From a virus: a DNA stretch of 24,833 nt. Below, in pieces: positions 14,520 to 21,128 of this stretch. The DNA lies in the IMG/VR virus record IMGVR_UViG_3300047585_000122, positions 1 to 24,833 of that record; one strand, given 5' to 3'. Position numbers and translations under genes: made by a program. The notes below the pieces were generated by a model. That model searched no databases. It was not told the origin of the DNA and saw only the letters and a list, made by a program, of their open reading frames with translations. The stretch's first letter is position 1; each line of letters opens with the position of its first letter.

Positions 14520-14849
14520 GTGCCCACCCCGAACTACCGACACCGGTACCGCACCGAGCCTGAGTTCCGCGCGCAGGAGATCCTGCGGACCAAGCTGAAT
14601 CACATCAAGAATTCAAGCTCGCCGGCGTATATGGAACTGACGAGGCAGCGCAAGATGCGCTCGACCTACAAGGATTCCATCTGGATTCACCAGCAGGCGA
14701 TTCAGCGGTTGAAAAAGATGATCAAGGCCAAAGACAGGATCGTCGAGGAACTGGAACTCGTGTGGGGCAAGGAACGCGCGGACCGGAAGCGCTTAGCGCA
14801 GGGGATCGAACGCGTCGAACAGGCGGCCCAGGGCGGCGATAGCCATTGA
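14520..14849 (+). CDS. Small basic coiled-coil protein, unknown function
   Basis: Predicted 109 residues from GTG 14520, 8 nt after the stop of the secreted protein gene, so probably the second gene of the same cassette. The sequence is strongly basic and helical: YRHRYRTEPEFRAQEILRTK, then IHQQAIQRLKKMIKAKDRIVEELELVWGKERADR. It resembles the 'Arg/Tyr plus DPE/EPEFR' basic helical proteins that accompany HNH-type phage genes, but no HNH residues are present. Its last 57 nt overlap the 3' end of a minus-strand gene. DNA or RNA binding is plausible from charge alone. Confidence 0.5.
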   Translation: MPTPNYRHRYRTEPEFRAQEILRTKLNHIKNSSSPAYMELTRQRKMRSTYKDSIWIHQQAIQRLKKMIKAKDRIVEELELVWGKERADRKRLAQGIERVEQAAQGGDSH

Positions 14850-14966
14850 TGGGCTCGGCGTTGGCGAGTTCACCGTGCGGTAGACGCTGGCCGGCGTCAC
14901 TGGCTGGGATACGATGCGCAGGACTTCCGCGTCCTGTTCGTCGGTGACTGTGAGAGTGATGGTCAT
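14793..14966 (-). CDS. 57-residue protein following the large terminase gene
   Basis: ATG 14966 overlaps the terminase stop (ATGA at 14963-14966), which is strong evidence for a coupled, real gene. The product starts MTITLTVTDEQDAEVLRIVS, a short beta strand and helix, then a Pro/Ser-rich middle and a helix MAIAALGRLFDAFDPLR. It has no recognised family. The gene occupies the gap where the plus-strand cassette ends, and its last 57 nt lie antisense to that cassette's second gene. Confidence 0.6.
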   Translation of the reverse strand: MTITLTVTDEQDAEVLRIVSQPVTPASVYRTVNSPTPSPSMAIAALGRLFDAFDPLR

Positions 14967-16876
14967 AGAAGCCTTATCTGCACGCGCGGCCGTTGCGCCA
15001 CGCGCGCGCCCGGCGGCGGCTGCGATGCGGGCGCGGCGCCGTCCGGGATCATGCGCGCTTCGAGCTGTTTCCAGTGCCTATCGTGAAAGCGATCGATTCC
15101 GAGATCCCATGCGGCCGCGCGGGCATACACTCTACAATCCAGAGCTTCATTCCGGGCTCGATTGACTGCCCATTCCATTTTGGTTCGCCCGGTCTTTTTG
15201 TTTTTGCGCGTGACCAGCGACTCAGCGGTGATCTGTTTGAAGTGCTCATCGCCATAGTTCGAGCCATCCGGGAAGTGACAGTAGCCCGCCGGGTAGTTCC
15301 AGTTCTGTTCCAGCTCAGCTTGCGTCGGTTGCCGCTTTTTCAAGTCGGCGTAGAACTCGCTTTTGAAAAACGAAGAGAGCACCGTGCGGATTTTGACTCC
15401 GCCCTTGATCTTTTTCCCTGCGATGGTCACATCGACCGATGAAGGTTGAGAGACTGGCACGAACCCGCGGTCCACGCCCTTGATCGCCACTACAATGGCC
15501 GCGGATTGCTTGCGCACCCACGAATACACATCGTTCGTGGTGGTTCCATCTCCCGAATCGACAAACAATCTGGAGATTGGCAGATGCGCGCCCGTCTCAC
15601 TCCAAAAAGTCTCATGCAAGACGGCTTCGAGCTTGTCCCACACAGCCAGATCCGACGTCCGGCCTTCCAAAATGCGGTAATCGACGGACCAGGACTCCCG
15701 ATTCCTGCCCCATGCGACGATTTCCACCTCGATACGGTCGCGCTGGATGTCCACGCCGGCCGTCAGAATCAGGCCGCCCTTCGGAACACTGCCGGTAGGG
15801 TACGTCTCGCGCTTTAAGAGCAGCGCTTCCCACTCCGGAGCATCGCCTTTTTCGACCCACGTCTCAGCGAGGACGGTGTTGACGAACGTTTTCAGTTGCT
15901 CCGGATCGTCCTTCTGCCGGAGGAACTGATTCACGAAAAAGCTCAGCGGTTTCTTGAGCGAACACAGCGCCGATATGTGGAATCCGGCCGTGCCAGTGAA
16001 CTCCGCGTGCGCCCGGTACTTGCCCGCGTTGACTGCCTTCCACCGCGCGGCATCGTCCCATCGCGCCTTGCAATGTAGGCAGACATACACCGCGGTCTGC
16101 GATTGTTTCTTACGCGACGGAAGGCCGCTGTCCCAACTTACTTGCGCCCATTTGAGTTGCTGGAACTCGCCGCACGCGGGGCAGGGCACTTCATACTCCC
16201 GCTGGTCGCTTTCCTGATATGCCTTCTCTATCCGGCTCGATCCCGCAACCGTGGGCGAGCAAGTCAGAATCTCTTTCGAGTTCAGGAAGAATTCTTCGAG
16301 GCGCCCTTCGGCAATCGTGATCGGATCGCCCTCAGGCCCCGCGCTCGCCGGGTACTTATCGATTTCGTCGCACAGCAGAAACCGGATCGGAAGCGCCGCC
16401 AGGTTGGCAGGCGAGCCCGACGCCGCGATGCGAATGTGCCCGCCCACGAACGACTTGTCCGTGATCGTGTTGCCCGAGTCCCTGCTCTTGCTGGCCGCTA
16501 TCAGCCCCTTGATGATCGGCGTGTCGCGGAGCATCGGCGACAGGCGCCGCTTGGAGAAGATTTCACAGTCCGTGTCGCGCGGAAGAACGCACAGCACCGG
16601 CCCCTGGTCGAGATGAATCACGTAACCGAGAGCGTTCAGGATGAACTCGGTTTTCAACATCTGCACCGCGGACATGATGACGATCACCCTTACACGGGGA
16701 TCGGTGAACGCGTCCTGCGCTTCTCGCTGATAAGGGCGTGTGACCCACTGGCCGATTTCGGAGCTAGCCTCTCTGCTGGTACGGCGATACGTGTCCGCCC
16801 ATTCGGAGAGAGTTAAGCGCGGCGGCGGCTCCCAGAGCTTGACGGCGCGCAGCAGCGTTTCTTCGGCGACTCCCAT
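14963..16876 (-). CDS. Terminase large subunit, gpA family
   Basis: Predicted 637 residues, the usual size for lambda gpA-type enzymes (641). It packages DNA into the procapsid with ATP and cuts cos. A Walker-A-like motif is SAVQMLKTE (69-77), Walker B is FLLCDEID (167-173 region, Asp170/Glu171), and a two-CxxC zinc element lies at CPAC (232-235) and CLHC (266-269). The nuclease half has GVDIQRDRIEVEIVAWG (Asp376), LFVDSGDGTTT (Asp440) and RNEALDCRVYA near the end. These motifs and the order are those of Terminase_GpA. It starts 3 nt after the small subunit stop. Intact by all visible motifs. Confidence 0.93.
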   Translation of the reverse strand: MGVAEETLLRAVKLWEPPPRLTLSEWADTYRRTSREASSEIGQWVTRPYQREAQDAFTDPRVRVIVIMSAVQMLKTEFILNALGYVIHLDQGPVLCVLPRDTDCEIFSKRRLSPMLRDTPIIKGLIAASKSRDSGNTITDKSFVGGHIRIAASGSPANLAALPIRFLLCDEIDKYPASAGPEGDPITIAEGRLEEFFLNSKEILTCSPTVAGSSRIEKAYQESDQREYEVPCPACGEFQQLKWAQVSWDSGLPSRKKQSQTAVYVCLHCKARWDDAARWKAVNAGKYRAHAEFTGTAGFHISALCSLKKPLSFFVNQFLRQKDDPEQLKTFVNTVLAETWVEKGDAPEWEALLLKRETYPTGSVPKGGLILTAGVDIQRDRIEVEIVAWGRNRESWSVDYRILEGRTSDLAVWDKLEAVLHETFWSETGAHLPISRLFVDSGDGTTTNDVYSWVRKQSAAIVVAIKGVDRGFVPVSQPSSVDVTIAGKKIKGGVKIRTVLSSFFKSEFYADLKKRQPTQAELEQNWNYPAGYCHFPDGSNYGDEHFKQITAESLVTRKNKKTGRTKMEWAVNRARNEALDCRVYARAAAWDLGIDRFHDRHWKQLEARMIPDGAAPASQPPPGARVAQRPRVQIRLL

Positions 16877-16879
16877 TCA

Positions 16880-17458
16880 TCATTCGGGCGTGTACTCGCT
16901 CAACTCGCTCAACAGCTTGTGCACGGCGTCCTTCAAAATCTCTTCGCACGTGATCGGATCGCTCTCCGACGCAAGTCGGGAAGCCAATTGGCTGGGCAGG
17001 TAAAGAGCCTTAGTTCGGGTGGAGACCACCATATCGCCCCATGCCTTCTCCGCGGATTCCCGAGAGATCAGGTTGCCCGTTTCCTTTTCCACTTCGAGAC
17101 GGCTGAGTTCCGACTCCCAATACTCGCGGGCGGATCTGGACTTCTGGTAATTGCTGGCGTCGCCCGATTCGGGCTCCTCGGCCGCCGCCGGCGTTTCCGC
17201 CTGTGCGCGATCGATTGCCGGCGTTTCCACCGCCGGATGCCGGCGCGACGCGTCCTCTCCAGACCCGCAAGGGTCCATCCGCTGCTTACCGGGATCGGTC
17301 TTCCGCACCCAGTCCTGGTCCGCCTGGTCGGAATCCACCTTGCCGTCAACCAGCTTGACGCGCCCGGTCTCGATTGCCTTCCTTACCGCCCCGTGTGTGC
17401 CGCCGGGCAGGCCGTTTTGCTTTCTGTGGGCGGCGTAGGAGCGGATACTCAGGAGCAT
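16880..17458 (-). CDS. Terminase small subunit (Nu1-like)
   Basis: Predicted 192 residues. The N-terminus (SIRSYAAHRKQNGLPGGTHG, then AVRKAIETGRV) has the short winged helix-turn-helix look of Nu1-type DNA-recognition domains. A Pro/Glu/Ala-rich linker follows (about 60-100), then SAREYWESELSRLEVEKETGNLISRESAEKAW and a helical end, the typical oligomerisation region of this family. It would bind cos-flanking sites and recruit the large subunit. Its ATG is immediately preceded by one of the GGGTGGATACC repeats, so binding there could also repress its own synthesis. Confidence 0.85.
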   Translation of the reverse strand: MLLSIRSYAAHRKQNGLPGGTHGAVRKAIETGRVKLVDGKVDSDQADQDWVRKTDPGKQRMDPCGSGEDASRRHPAVETPAIDRAQAETPAAAEEPESGDASNYQKSRSAREYWESELSRLEVEKETGNLISRESAEKAWGDMVVSTRTKALYLPSQLASRLASESDPITCEEILKDAVHKLLSELSEYTPE

Positions 17459-17561
17459 GGGTGGATACCTTGGAGAGCAGAGCAGGTATCCGCCCCGCTG
17501 GCCCTTGCGAATCAGCCAGATGAGCCGAAACCGGGAAAGGGTGGATACCGGGGTGGATACC
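17440..17561. repeat. cosB-like cluster of GGGTGGATACC repeats
   Basis: Exact copies of GGGTGGATACC lie at 17459-17469, 17539-17549 and 17551-17561. A close inverted copy, GGTATCCGCCC, is at 17485-17495, and a degenerate 8/11 copy overlaps the start of the terminase gene (about 17439-17449). Repeated sites just upstream of the small terminase gene are what lambda cosB (R1-R3) looks like; they are the probable binding sites for the small subunit. Confidence 0.65.
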
Positions 17562-17611
17562 CACCGGAAAAGCCTGGCGCTAGCCGAATCGCGCAGTTAT
17601 TAACCCGCTCG

Positions 17612-17669
17612 GGAGGGCGCCCCTCCAAGGGGACCCAAGGGGGTGCGGGGGATTGGGCGCCATGGCGCC
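17612..17669. other. Candidate cosN region (packaging cut site)
   Basis: This stretch, about 150-200 bp upstream of the small terminase gene and beyond the repeat cluster, holds GGAGG/CCTCC (17612-17626), a G-rich tract, and a perfect 14-bp palindrome GGCGCCATGGCGCC (17656-17669). Lambda cosN is a partly symmetric site at the same distance from Nu1. Which symmetric element, if any, is nicked cannot be told from sequence. Confidence 0.4.
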
Positions 17670-17688
17670 TGGCTGGCCCTCCAGAGCG

Positions 17689-18243
17689 TCAGTCCCCATG
17701 CGCGGCGCGCAGGCGGTCATTATCGGCGCGCAGCCTCTCGTTGATGCCGTTGGTTTGCGATGTGATCGTCTTCAATGCGCCATCGACGACGTCGTTTCTC
17801 TTGCCGTTACGCATCCGAGCTTCGAACCACACGAGGAACAGGGCGAATGCTGACGCCAGAAATCCGCCCACGATCCACCTGAGCCATTCGGCCATTGAAG
17901 AGTAGAAAGCTTTCGCCTCGTTGTGGCGCCTGTCCCGTTCCGCGTCGTCGCGTTTGATCTTATCTTCGATACCGCGGATGCGCTCGTTGTTGGTGGTCAC
18001 ATCGAGCCCGTCTACCTTTACTTCCAGCGCGCGCATGCTCAGCGTTAAGCTGTTGACCTTCTGCGTCAAAGCGTTGATGGATTTGAAGGCGTTCAGTGCA
18101 GTGTCCAGCTTGGTGCTGAGTCCAGTGATCTGCATCTGCATGGACGTCAGCGATGCTGGGTCATACTTCTTTGGTGGTGGTTGCTGCGCAAACAATGGCG
18201 TTGCGATGAGCAGGAACAACACGGTTGTTTTGATGAATTGCAT
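17689..18243 (-). CDS. Signal-peptide, coiled-coil and membrane protein; possible lysis (spanin-like) protein
   Basis: Predicted 184 residues from ATG 18243, which has AAAGG 7 nt upstream. Residues 1-19 (MQFIKTTVLFLLIATPLFAQ) form a signal sequence. Helical heptad-rich sequence follows (MQMQITGLSTKLDTALNAFK, INALTQKVNSLTLSMRALEV) and then a charged region with many Arg/Asp/Glu. A transmembrane helix lies at about 122-141 (WLRWIVGGFLASAFALFLVWF), with a basic, helical cytoplasmic tail. This topology, periplasmic coiled coil anchored at its C-terminal side, resembles unimolecular spanins, but there is no lipobox cysteine after the signal. The gene is transcribed toward the cos region, the position of lysis genes in lambda. 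No endolysin is visible in the window. Confidence 0.6.
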   Translation of the reverse strand: MQFIKTTVLFLLIATPLFAQQPPPKKYDPASLTSMQMQITGLSTKLDTALNAFKSINALTQKVNSLTLSMRALEVKVDGLDVTTNNERIRGIEDKIKRDDAERDRRHNEAKAFYSSMAEWLRWIVGGFLASAFALFLVWFEARMRNGKRNDVVDGALKTITSQTNGINERLRADNDRLRAAHGD

Positions 18244-18347
18244 TCGTGGCCTTTGTTTGCAGCGTTTACGCGTCCGTTGAACTCTAGTTCGACTACCAGT
18301 GAAAACGCCCATGCAGCGACGTTTCAGGTCATCGACTTGTGCGGGAG

Positions 18348-18992
18348 CTATTCACCCGGTTTTGCGGACAGCAAAAACTCGTGCACCAGGCTTCGGCCGA
18401 GCCCAAGTGCCTTGGCGATCTGGCGGATCGACGAACCGCCGCGGCGCAGCTCCGCGACCTTGTTGCGGTCGAAGACCTTTGGTTGACGCCCAACCGGCAG
18501 ATTCTTGCCTGACTTGCTGCACCTGGCTTTGCCGGTTCCAACCTTGCCGGCGGCGAATGCCGCGCGGTAAGCGATCTGGCCGGCGTGCGTGCGCTCGACG
18601 ATGAACGCGCGTTCCAGTTCGGCAAATGCGCCCATCATCTGGAGGATGAATTTGCCCATCGGGCTTCGGTCGTCAGTGTCGATCGAGGGCATCGTGGTAA
18701 CGAGAAAACGCACGCCATAGCGACTGAGAGTCTCGACGTTCTGCAGCGCATCGAGCAGAGAGCGCCCGAAACGATCCATCTTCCACACGATCGCGACCTC
18801 GAACTGTTTGTTCTGCGCGTCGGCAATCAATCGCTCCAGCTCGGGGCGTCGCTTGCCCTCTTTGCCGCTCAGCTTTTCGGCGTACTCGACCGATTCCCAA
18901 CCTTGGCGCGCGACGTAATCGCGCAAAGCGGCGATCTGGATTTCAAAATCCTGATGGACGGCGGAAACGCGGCAATAGATGGCGCACTTCAT
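18348..18992 (-). CDS. Small serine recombinase (resolvase/invertase family)
   Basis: Predicted 214 residues. The N-terminus MKCAIYCRVS places Arg8 and Ser10 exactly as in gamma-delta resolvase; Ser10 is the nucleophile. Further catalytic-domain motifs are IVWKMDRFGRSLLD, TTMPSIDTDDRSPMGKF and MMGAFAELERAFIVERT. The end, FDRNKVAELRRGGSSIRQIAKALGLGRSLVHEFL, is the DNA-binding helix-turn-helix. The size is that of resolvases and invertases, not of large serine integrases. ATG 18992 overlaps the stop of a small upstream ORF (ATGA) and lies 6 nt after a consensus TATAAT. It could resolve multimers, invert a segment, or act in integration; no paired crossover sites were found by eye. Confidence 0.88.
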   Translation of the reverse strand: MKCAIYCRVSAVHQDFEIQIAALRDYVARQGWESVEYAEKLSGKEGKRRPELERLIADAQNKQFEVAIVWKMDRFGRSLLDALQNVETLSRYGVRFLVTTMPSIDTDDRSPMGKFILQMMGAFAELERAFIVERTHAGQIAYRAAFAAGKVGTGKARCSKSGKNLPVGRQPKVFDRNKVAELRRGGSSIRQIAKALGLGRSLVHEFLLSAKPGE

Positions 18993-19162
18993 CGGAGGAT
19001 TATACGCGACTGAGGAGATTCGATTCCAGCCCGTCTCACCAGTTCTTTTTCGATCACAGCCAGATGCGCCGGGTACTTTTCCAAAGGCAAACGCAATGCC
19101 GCGCGCCACAGAGTAGAAGTGGGCACGCCAGGACACACAGTAGGTTGAGATGGTTCAGCCAT
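18989..19162 (-). CDS. 57-residue ORF coupled to the serine recombinase
   Basis: From ATG 19162 the product is MAEPSQPTVCPGVPTSTLWR and so on, with a helical core (LRLPLEKYPAHLAVIEKELVRRAG). Its TGA overlaps the recombinase ATG by 4 nt, suggesting coupling. There is only a weak purine tract upstream (AAAAGAAAA), and the frame stays open further up to 19309. I do not recognise it; the gene is supported mainly by the overlap. Confidence 0.4.
   Translation of the reverse strand: MAEPSQPTVCPGVPTSTLWRAALRLPLEKYPAHLAVIEKELVRRAGIESPQSRIILR
18999..19028 (-). promoter_or_regulatory. Candidate leaderless promoter of the serine recombinase
   Basis: A perfect TATAAT (18999-19004, minus strand) lies 6 nt before the recombinase ATG, with a weak -35 match TGGAAT (19023-19028) 18 bp upstream. 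Transcription would start at about the ATG. It lies inside the small upstream ORF. Confidence 0.45.
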
Positions 19163-19362
19163 GGCGTTTTCTTTTTCTTTTGAACCGCCCGCCCCAAGCT
19201 CCGAGGATGTCTCCTCAAGAAGGTTAAGGGCTGGGCGGCAGAGACGCGAAAGACGCTGGGTCGTTTCGCATCCGCTATTGAAGCCACCGCTTCTGCGAGG
19301 GGATCGCATTGCGGATTATCGACGAACGGGTCCGTTCTGAGGATTGCTCCAACCAAACTCGA

Positions 19363-19599
19363 TTACTTATTCGCTCTCTTGCCTAGCGCCATTTCGCGAG
19401 TCCGAGTTCGCTCCAAACCGCGAAACAGCGGAGGAGGAAGCAACACAGGATAGTGCGAATGAGGGACGAATTCATGGAAGACTTCGAGATCCGGCGACCA
19501 CATAAAGTGAGGCCACCAGCCGTAATCGGATCTGCGAACGACGATGCAGCCCCCTTCTCTAACCCACCGTTTCAGCGCGTAGATGAAACAGTTGTTCAT
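19363..19599 (-). CDS. Small conserved-looking protein, unknown function
   Basis: Predicted 78 residues, starting MNNCFIYALKRWVREGGCIV with GGAGAGC just before the ATG (a good ribosome site). An aromatic-rich core, VRRSDYGWWPHFMWSPDLEVFHEFVPHSH, followed by a Pro-rich link (LLPPPLFRGLERTRTREM), looks like a folded phage accessory protein; I recall similar small YGWWPHF-containing proteins in phages but no function. Its first 41 nt overlap the end of the upstream zinc-finger-like gene. Confidence 0.65.
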   Translation of the reverse strand: MNNCFIYALKRWVREGGCIVVRRSDYGWWPHFMWSPDLEVFHEFVPHSHYPVLLPPPLFRGLERTRTREMALGKRANK

Positions 19600-19768
19600 G
19601 CTCTCCGTAGAAGTGGCGCATCAGAAGGCTTTGCACCGCGGTGAACCGAACACGGTCGGAGCATCCCGCAACCTGGCACATGCTTTTGTGGACCAGCAGA
19701 TAGGAGAACTGCTCTGTGACGATGCGGTGCAGGGGCGCGCCTACGATGTATTCCGGTTCCCTTGCCAT
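19559..19768 (-). CDS. C2H2-like zinc-binding small protein
   Basis: Predicted 69 residues from ATG 19768, which shares one base with the stop of the gene upstream (TGATG). Cys31, Cys36, His52 and His57 (MCQVAGCSDRV then LLMRHFYGEH) give a C-x4-C-x15-H-x4-H pattern, a little longer than a classical C2H2 finger. The first 28 residues (EPEYIVGAPLHRIVTEQFSY) are a helix-rich N-terminus. It could be a DNA-binding regulator; function unknown. It overlaps the next gene by 41 nt. Confidence 0.5.
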   Translation of the reverse strand: MAREPEYIVGAPLHRIVTEQFSYLLVHKSMCQVAGCSDRVRFTAVQSLLMRHFYGEHEQLFHLRAETVG

Positions 19769-19962
19769 CACGCTTTGCCTTGGTACGCCATCCTGCACTG
19801 AGACTGCCAGCACATCCAGAAGATCGGAAACCGTGAGGCGATTTCTCCACCGTTGAAGGGCTGGCGTTGCTTTGCCCGGAATCGCTGCTGTGCGTTCCAG
19901 GCTTTTTCCACTTTGACGTTCGCCCTGTCGCGGATGGCTTGCACGGCGTCGTTCGATAGCAT
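19768..19962 (-). CDS. Small basic protein, unknown function
   Basis: Predicted 64 residues: MLSNDAVQAIRDRANVKVEK, then a Gln/Arg-rich helix (AWNAQQRFRAKQRQPFNGGE) and a Trp/Cys-containing end (FWMCWQSQCRMAYQGKA). ATG 19962 lies 4 nt after the stop of the gene upstream, and its TGA shares a base with the next ATG, so it sits inside a tightly coupled set of minus-strand genes. No family recognised. Confidence 0.5.
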   Translation of the reverse strand: MLSNDAVQAIRDRANVKVEKAWNAQQRFRAKQRQPFNGGEIASRFPIFWMCWQSQCRMAYQGKA

Positions 19963-19966
19963 GGAG

Positions 19967-20431
19967 TCACGCCGCTTCGGCGCCGAAGCGCACGTGCCAT
20001 TCCATCGGACTGACGTACCGGATGCAGTCGGTTTGCACGCGCTGAAACAGAGGCCGGTCGCGTTTGGACAGGCGCTTGAGAGTCCAGCAGCCCTCCGGGT
20101 TGACCTTAGTGGCGTGATCGTGAGAGTAGTGCTGGCCGGTGTAATCGGTGATCGTGGCGATTTTCGAATCGTCGAAATCGGGGCCCAGTTGAAGAGCGCG
20201 GATGGTCTGCTTGGTGCCCATTGCAGTGACTCTTCCGCCTGCGATCATTCGCTTCGCCGCATCAGCGGAAACGTAGTAGAGCGTTTCGCCGCTTTTGCCC
20301 CTGACCGGAAGAAGCATGGCGCGAATGCCGGGGACTGTTGAAAATGGAACCGGCGGCGATCGCTTCGTCTTCTGGGCGAGGGCCGGGGCGGCCGATCGGT
20401 CATCTGGATCACGACGCTCGCCGTCGGACAT
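19967..20431 (-). CDS. Hypothetical protein
   Basis: Predicted 154 residues from ATG 20431 (MSDGERRDPDDRSAAPALAQ). The first 40 residues are charged and Pro-rich, probably disordered. The rest looks folded: IRAMLLPVRGKSGETLYYVS, ADAAKRMIAGGRVTAMGTKQ, TIRALQLGPDFDDSKIATITDYTGQHYSHDH. The frame is open further upstream without a good ribosome site, so the start is uncertain. It is the first of four closely spaced minus-strand small genes ending at 19363. No known family seen. Confidence 0.55.
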   Translation of the reverse strand: MSDGERRDPDDRSAAPALAQKTKRSPPVPFSTVPGIRAMLLPVRGKSGETLYYVSADAAKRMIAGGRVTAMGTKQTIRALQLGPDFDDSKIATITDYTGQHYSHDHATKVNPEGCWTLKRLSKRDRPLFQRVQTDCIRYVSPMEWHVRFGAEAA

Positions 20432-20568
20432 GAAAACGCGAACTGGGGAACGACGATGGCTTGAAGACACGTATCCTCTGAGTCGGTGACCAGCAGTTTT
20501 GGATTTTACGTGGCATCCGAATCCACGATCAGCGATTTCTGGAACGCTGCCTCTTGCGAGGGGGGAAT

Positions 20569-21015
20569 TTATGCTGCTTTGTCGCTCTGTGCTTTGGCGA
20601 CGGCGGTAATGGTGCGGTACCCGGTGCGGTCTTTGACCAGCCAGGAGGCGGCCATGGCTTTGCCGATGTTTTCTTCGAGCGCGCCAACGCCGATCTTGCA
20701 AACGAGGAAAAACTTGGTGGCGCTGAGGAACTTGAAGAGCTTCGCCATGCTGGTCACTTTGGTTTCGTTGGTGCGAATCGACGCGGTGACGGTGAAGAAA
20801 GAGCCCTCGAAGGACGCGTCCTGGTCACCGGCCAGCTCGGACGGAACCCAGCTCTGAATGATTTCGGTAATGAGCTTCAATCGCGCGGCTGTGGGTGCGT
20901 GGGCTAGCTTGTTGGCGTCGTCGAGGCGCTTCAGCTCGCCGAAGTCGTCACAGAGAGATGCGCGATATTTCTGCGTTTCGGTCGGTGGAACGAGGATGAG
21001 TTTGGTTGCTGCCAT
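20569..21015 (-). CDS. Hypothetical protein divergent from the LuxR-type regulator
   Basis: Predicted 148 residues: MAATKLILVPPTETQKYRAS, a helical Leu/Lys/Asp-rich part (ELKRLDDANKLAHAPTAARL, KLITEIIQSW), then beta-rich sequence (FFTVTASIRTNETKV, KLFKFLSATKFFLVCKIGVG) and an end WLVKDRTGYRTITAVAKAQ. I do not recognise it. It is transcribed away from the regulator gene at 21129, with an inverted-repeat region between them, so the regulator may control it. Confidence 0.6.
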   Translation of the reverse strand: MAATKLILVPPTETQKYRASLCDDFGELKRLDDANKLAHAPTAARLKLITEIIQSWVPSELAGDQDASFEGSFFTVTASIRTNETKVTSMAKLFKFLSATKFFLVCKIGVGALEENIGKAMAASWLVKDRTGYRTITAVAKAQSDKAA

Positions 21016-21045
21016 GTACGGTAGATCCCAGTATGCGCCTCGGAA

Positions 21046-21087
21046 AGGTGCTCTGTATACCTACAAAATGGTAGGCTTGAAGCACCT
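21046..21087. repeat. Nested inverted repeats in a divergent intergenic region
   Basis: AGGTGCT (21046-21052) and AGCACCT (21081-21087) flank CCTAC (21060-21064) and GTAGG (21071-21075); GTATAC (21055-21060) is an additional palindrome. The region separates the divergent genes at 21015 and 21129, so these are candidate operator sites or a leader hairpin. Confidence 0.45.
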
Positions 21088-21128
21088 ATCCGCGGTTAGT
21101 TTTATTAGTTCCCTCAGGAGCCTTTTCC

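Noticed and set aside
18279-18290. GAACTCTAGTTC near-palindrome upstream of the spanin-like gene, at first sight like a tRNA T-arm or recombinase crossover site
   Set aside because: Only 5 bp per arm and no cloverleaf or partner site found nearby; no tRNA gene is seen in the window.
19054-19356. Minus-strand ORF of 100 codons starting at a TTG after the 19363 gene
   Set aside because: The N-terminal part looks somewhat protein-like, but it has a TTG start without a ribosome site and a Cys/Leu-rich, shadow-like end that overlaps the 57-residue ORF. The 19163-19362 gap holds no gene I can support.
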